In this document: positions 61,712 to 64,000 of the stretch, one piece after another
Layout of the letters: each line of letters begins with the position of its first letter
Numbering within the stretch: the first letter of the stretch is position 1
Assembly (NCBI GenBank): GCA_030445275.1
Contig: JAUCSE010000021.1
Span: forward strand, 140,397 to 204,396
DNA: 64,000 nt
Reading direction: 5' to 3'
Origin: Mucilaginibacter sp.
GTDB taxonomy: Bacteria; Bacteroidota; Bacteroidia; Sphingobacteriales; Sphingobacteriaceae
The notes under the pieces: generated by a model
The model's database searches: none
What the model saw: only the letters and a program-made list of their open reading frames with translations
What the model was told of the DNA's origin: nothing
Made by a program: the position numbers and the translations under genes

Positions 61712-62038
61712 ATGAAAAAAAACGCTTTAATGCTGCCGGTATTTGGATTGGTATTACTGGCTTTTGCATGCAATACAAAGCCTACCGGCGAGGTTAATAA
61801 AAAGCTGGAAGGTAAATGGCAGTCAAAAGATGGTAATACCAAACTTGAAATAACCGATAAGGGTTTTACTATGGATGATGGTAAGCCGGTTACTGAAGAC
61901 TATTTTGTAAAAAAGGATACCATTTATACCTCGTATGAAGGAAGCAGGCCTTTTACCAAATTTGCGATCAAAAACCTGGATGATCATAAGCTTATCCTTT
62001 TTTATCCAGACTCGGATCTTGTTGAGTTTTCCCGTTAA
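61712..62038 (+). CDS. Small lipoprotein, lipocalin-like
   Basis: A 108-residue protein with a lipoprotein signal (LAFAC, Cys20). The mature part begins GEVNKKLEGKWQSKDGNTKL, followed by EITDKGFTMDDGKPVTEDYF and ends HKLILFYPDSDLVEFSR. The LxGKW start followed by strands resembles the small lipocalin-like/DUF families of Bacteroidota lipoproteins; no ligand or role can be assigned. It follows the Lys/His-rich gene by 39 bp, and a hairpin terminator comes just after its stop. Confidence 0.75.
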   Translation: MKKNALMLPVFGLVLLAFACNTKPTGEVNKKLEGKWQSKDGNTKLEITDKGFTMDDGKPVTEDYFVKKDTIYTSYEGSRPFTKFAIKNLDDHKLILFYPDSDLVEFSR

Positions 62039-62043
62039 AAACA

Positions 62044-62080
62044 AAAGCCTTCACTGCTGGCGGCAGATGAAGGCTTTGTT
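62044..62080. terminator. Bidirectional hairpin terminator
   Basis: AAAGCCTTCA at 62044-62053 pairs perfectly with TGAAGGCTTT at 62068-62077. On the plus strand TTTGTT follows; on the minus strand a longer U-rich run follows. It ends the gpsA-side genes and may also stop the helicase transcript coming from the right. Confidence 0.8.
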
Positions 62081-62146
62081 AACAAAACTAAACTAAAACT
62101 AATGCTTCTTTACCAAGGAAGCTTCATGAAAACTATCTTTTAAAGT

Positions 62147-62237
62147 AGATTCAAGAAGTAAGATCCAAGAATCAAGACAAACTCACCATTGTTTATGGCT
62201 TCCTGTCTTGACTCCTGATTCTAAAAATCTTGATTCT
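62147..62237. repeat. Imperfect inverted repeat of AAGAATCAAG-type words
   Basis: AGATTCAAGAAGTAAGATCC plus AAGAATCAAGACA at 62147-62179 is complementary, with several mismatches, to TGTCTTGACTCCTGATTCTA plus AAAATCTTGATTCT ending at 62237. It ends 5 bp before the 3' end of the helicase gene. Same design as the elements at 31355, 38247 and 45814, but different sequence. Confidence 0.7.
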
Positions 62238-62241
62238 CTTA

Positions 62242-64000
62242 TTAGAATCTTCTGCGACGTTCCGGGCGATCCTCACGGCGTTTGCCTGAAAAATCACGGA
62301 AACCACCACCGCCACCGGCAGCATTGCTTCTGTCGCCACCACGGTAACCTCCGCCTTCACGACGTTCGCCACCACGATGACCACCTTCACGACGATCACC
62401 ACCACCACGATAACCACCACCTTCGCGACGATCACTGGTGCCTTCACCAGATATTTCTATCCTTACCGGGCGACCTTTAAATTCAATATCTTTATAGCTG
62501 CTCATCACTTTTTCTACTTCCTCGTTCGGAACTTCAAAGAATGAATAAACACCTTTAACATCTATTTTACCTACGGTACGGCCACTTATTTTGGTAGTGT
62601 TACAAATGTAACCTAACAAATCGCCGCGGTTAAATTCATCAACAGAACCTAAGTTTATAAATAAACGGGTGTAAGCTGATGGACCGCTTGATGCACCACG
62701 CTCCGGACGATCATCACGATCGCGACGGCCTTCTTCAACACTTGCGTTCAAGTCAGGGGCATTTTTGTAGTAATCAAGGAAACGGTTAAATTCAATTGAA
62801 GCAAAACGCTTAATGAAATCTTCCTTGGTCATGTCCTTAAACTCTTCCATGATGCGGGGCAGGTATTGCTCAATCTGCTCTTCGTTCACCTGTACATTAT
62901 GTACTTTATGAACAATAGAGAATAATTGTTTTTCGCAAACATCAAACCCGGTAGGTATTTCGGCTTTAACAAAACGCTTGCCTAAGCCGCGTTCTATCTG
63001 GCGTATTTTACCTAATTCTTTTGCGTTGATGATAGAGATGGATACACCAGTTTTACCGGCACGGGCTGTACGGCCGCTACGGTGAGTGTAGTTCTCCACT
63101 TCATCAGGTAATGAGTAGTTAATAACGTGTGTAACATCATTAACATCAATACCACGTGCAGCAACATCGGTAGCAATTAATAATTGCAGGTTGCGCTCAC
63201 GGTAGCGTTTCATTACTTTATCACGTTGTTGTTGTGACAGGTCACCATGTAAAGAATCGGCATTGTAACCGTCTTTAATCAAGGCCTCTGCAATATCCTG
63301 AGTTTCAATTTTAGTACGACAAAATACGATACCAAAAATGTCAGGGTTAAAATCAACAATACGTTTAAATGCGGCATACTTATCACGGGCACGTACTATA
63401 TAGTATTCGTGCTCAATGTTGGCATTACCGGTGTTCTTTGTGCCCATGGTAAGCTCAAAGGGATTCTCCATGTATTTTTTGGCAATCCTTCTTACTTCGG
63501 CAGGCATGGTGGCTGAAAACAGCCAGGTTTTTTTCTCGTCGGGAGTGGTAGATAAAATACTGTCAATATCTTCCTGAAAGCCCATATTGAGCATTTCATC
63601 AGCTTCATCCAATACTACGTACTTCACCTTCGAAAAATCTATCGCCTTGCGGTTGATGATATCAAGCATACGGCCTGGTGTGGCCACAACGATCTGTACA
63701 CCGCGTTTTATCTGGCGTAACTGATCCATAATACTTGCACCACCATAAACGGCAACAACGTTAACGTTGCCCATTTTTTTGGCGTAATTTTTAATGTCGT
63801 TTGTAATCTGTAAGCAAAGCTCACGTGTTGGGCATAAAACAAGTGCCTGTGGATGATTTTCTTCGAAATCCAACAGTTCTAATAATGGTAGGCCAAAGGC
63901 AGCAGTCTTACCGGTCCCGGTTTGGGCTAATCCGACAAAATCGTTGCTGCCTGTTAACAATACCGGAATTGACTGTTCCTGGATTGGCGTTGGGTTTTCA
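62242..64000 (-). CDS. DEAD-box RNA helicase with DbpA-type RNA-binding domain and RGG tail, 5' end outside window
   Basis: The frame stays open to the window edge, and the last bases encode the Q-motif (NPTPIQEQSIP), so the start lies beyond 64000. Helicase motifs are complete: AQTGTGKT, PTRELCLQ, TPGRMLD, DEAD, SAT, ATDVAARGIDVNDV and HRSGRTARAG. After a linker comes a DbpA/CsdA-type RNA-binding domain (YTRLFINLGSVDEFNRGDLL, then VGKIDVKGVYSFFEVPNEEV). The tail of about 70 residues is made of RREGGGYRGG repeats. The architecture matches DeaD/CsdA helicases used in ribosome assembly and cold growth. The RGG-rich tail is longer than usual and would bind RNA non-specifically. Confidence 0.94.
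   Translation of the reverse strand, partial: ENPTPIQEQSIPVLLTGSNDFVGLAQTGTGKTAAFGLPLLELLDFEENHPQALVLCPTRELCLQITNDIKNYAKKMGNVNVVAVYGGASIMDQLRQIKRGVQIVVATPGRMLDIINRKAIDFSKVKYVVLDEADEMLNMGFQEDIDSILSTTPDEKKTWLFSATMPAEVRRIAKKYMENPFELTMGTKNTGNANIEHEYYIVRARDKYAAFKRIVDFNPDIFGIVFCRTKIETQDIAEALIKDGYNADSLHGDLSQQQRDKVMKRYRERNLQLLIATDVAARGIDVNDVTHVINYSLPDEVENYTHRSGRTARAGKTGVSISIINAKELGKIRQIERGLGKRFVKAEIPTGFDVCEKQLFSIVHKVHNVQVNEEQIEQYLPRIMEEFKDMTKEDFIKRFASIEFNRFLDYYKNAPDLNASVEEGRRDRDDRPERGASSGPSAYTRLFINLGSVDEFNRGDLLGYICNTTKISGRTVGKIDVKGVYSFFEVPNEEVEKVMSSYKDIEFKGRPVRIEISGEGTSDRREGGGYRGGGDRREGGHRGGERREGGGYRGGDRSNAAGGGGGFRDFSGKRREDRPERRRRF

Noticed and set aside
62208..62480. His-rich 90-aa plus-strand frame
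   Set aside because: Antisense to the repeated RREGGGYRGG tail of the helicase; the His runs come from the complementary strand of Arg/Gly codons.

Overview
The window looks like a chromosomal segment of a Bacteroidota bacterium, most likely a Sphingobacteriaceae relative such as Mucilaginibacter or Pedobacter (inferred from gene content, not from a search). Supporting signs are type IX secretion genes (PorP/SprF-like, PorE-like, GldJ, PorV), a giant adhesin with a CHU_C/gliding-motility C-terminal domain, a SusC/SusD pair, a two-ExbD TonB cluster, a 14-gene nuo operon with a short NuoG, TAnnTTTG-type promoter boxes and few Shine-Dalgarno sites. I saw no rRNA, tRNA, CRISPR array, prophage or insertion sequence.

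Layout. 1-14.4 kb: the 3' part of a giant Ig-repeat adhesin, a PorP/SprF protein, a PorE-like OmpA protein and a small LuxR-type HTH protein, closed by a strong terminator. 14.4-15.05 kb: AT-rich, no convincing gene. 15.05-20.5 kb: a Crp/Fnr regulator, a GNAT enzyme, two Rossmann-fold oxidoreductases, a solitary FabF and a hydroxyisobutyrate-dehydrogenase-like enzyme, with a shared palindromic operator candidate. 20.7-22.1 kb: metK, preceded by what I read as a SAM-II riboswitch. 22.2-23.4 kb: lipid kinase and SUI1 protein. 23.8-29.7 kb: exbB-exbD-exbD-tonB, a small membrane protein, a PstS-like lipoprotein and a TPR protein. 29.8-43.2 kb: nuoA to nuoN. 43.3-47.8 kb: housekeeping genes (DedA, pyrophosphatase, CNNM/CorC-type protein, RsmE, DUF4159, biotin carrier). 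48-52.4 kb: an orphan SusC/SusD pair. 52.7-56.3 kb: gldJ divergent from porV-ispF. 56.4-60.0 kb: a GH18-like/polysaccharide deacetylase/GT2 fusion and a 53-aa Cys-rich membrane peptide. 60.3-62.0 kb: gpsA and two small exported proteins. 62.2 kb to the end: a DEAD-box helicase cut by the window edge.

The genes serve two linked themes. The first is the cell envelope: type IX export and anchoring of a very large surface adhesin, TonB-energised uptake, and a glycan synthase/deacetylase. The second is energy metabolism: complex I and pyrophosphatase. The most unusual items are a 60-bp perfect palindrome, a Cys-to-Phe change at an iron-sulfur ligand position of NuoG, the SAM-II-like leader of metK, several families of intergenic hairpin repeats, a tandem duplication of about 3 kb inside the adhesin gene with a nearly identical 260-bp block, and a five-copy C...CxxC module in the adhesin that I cannot name.
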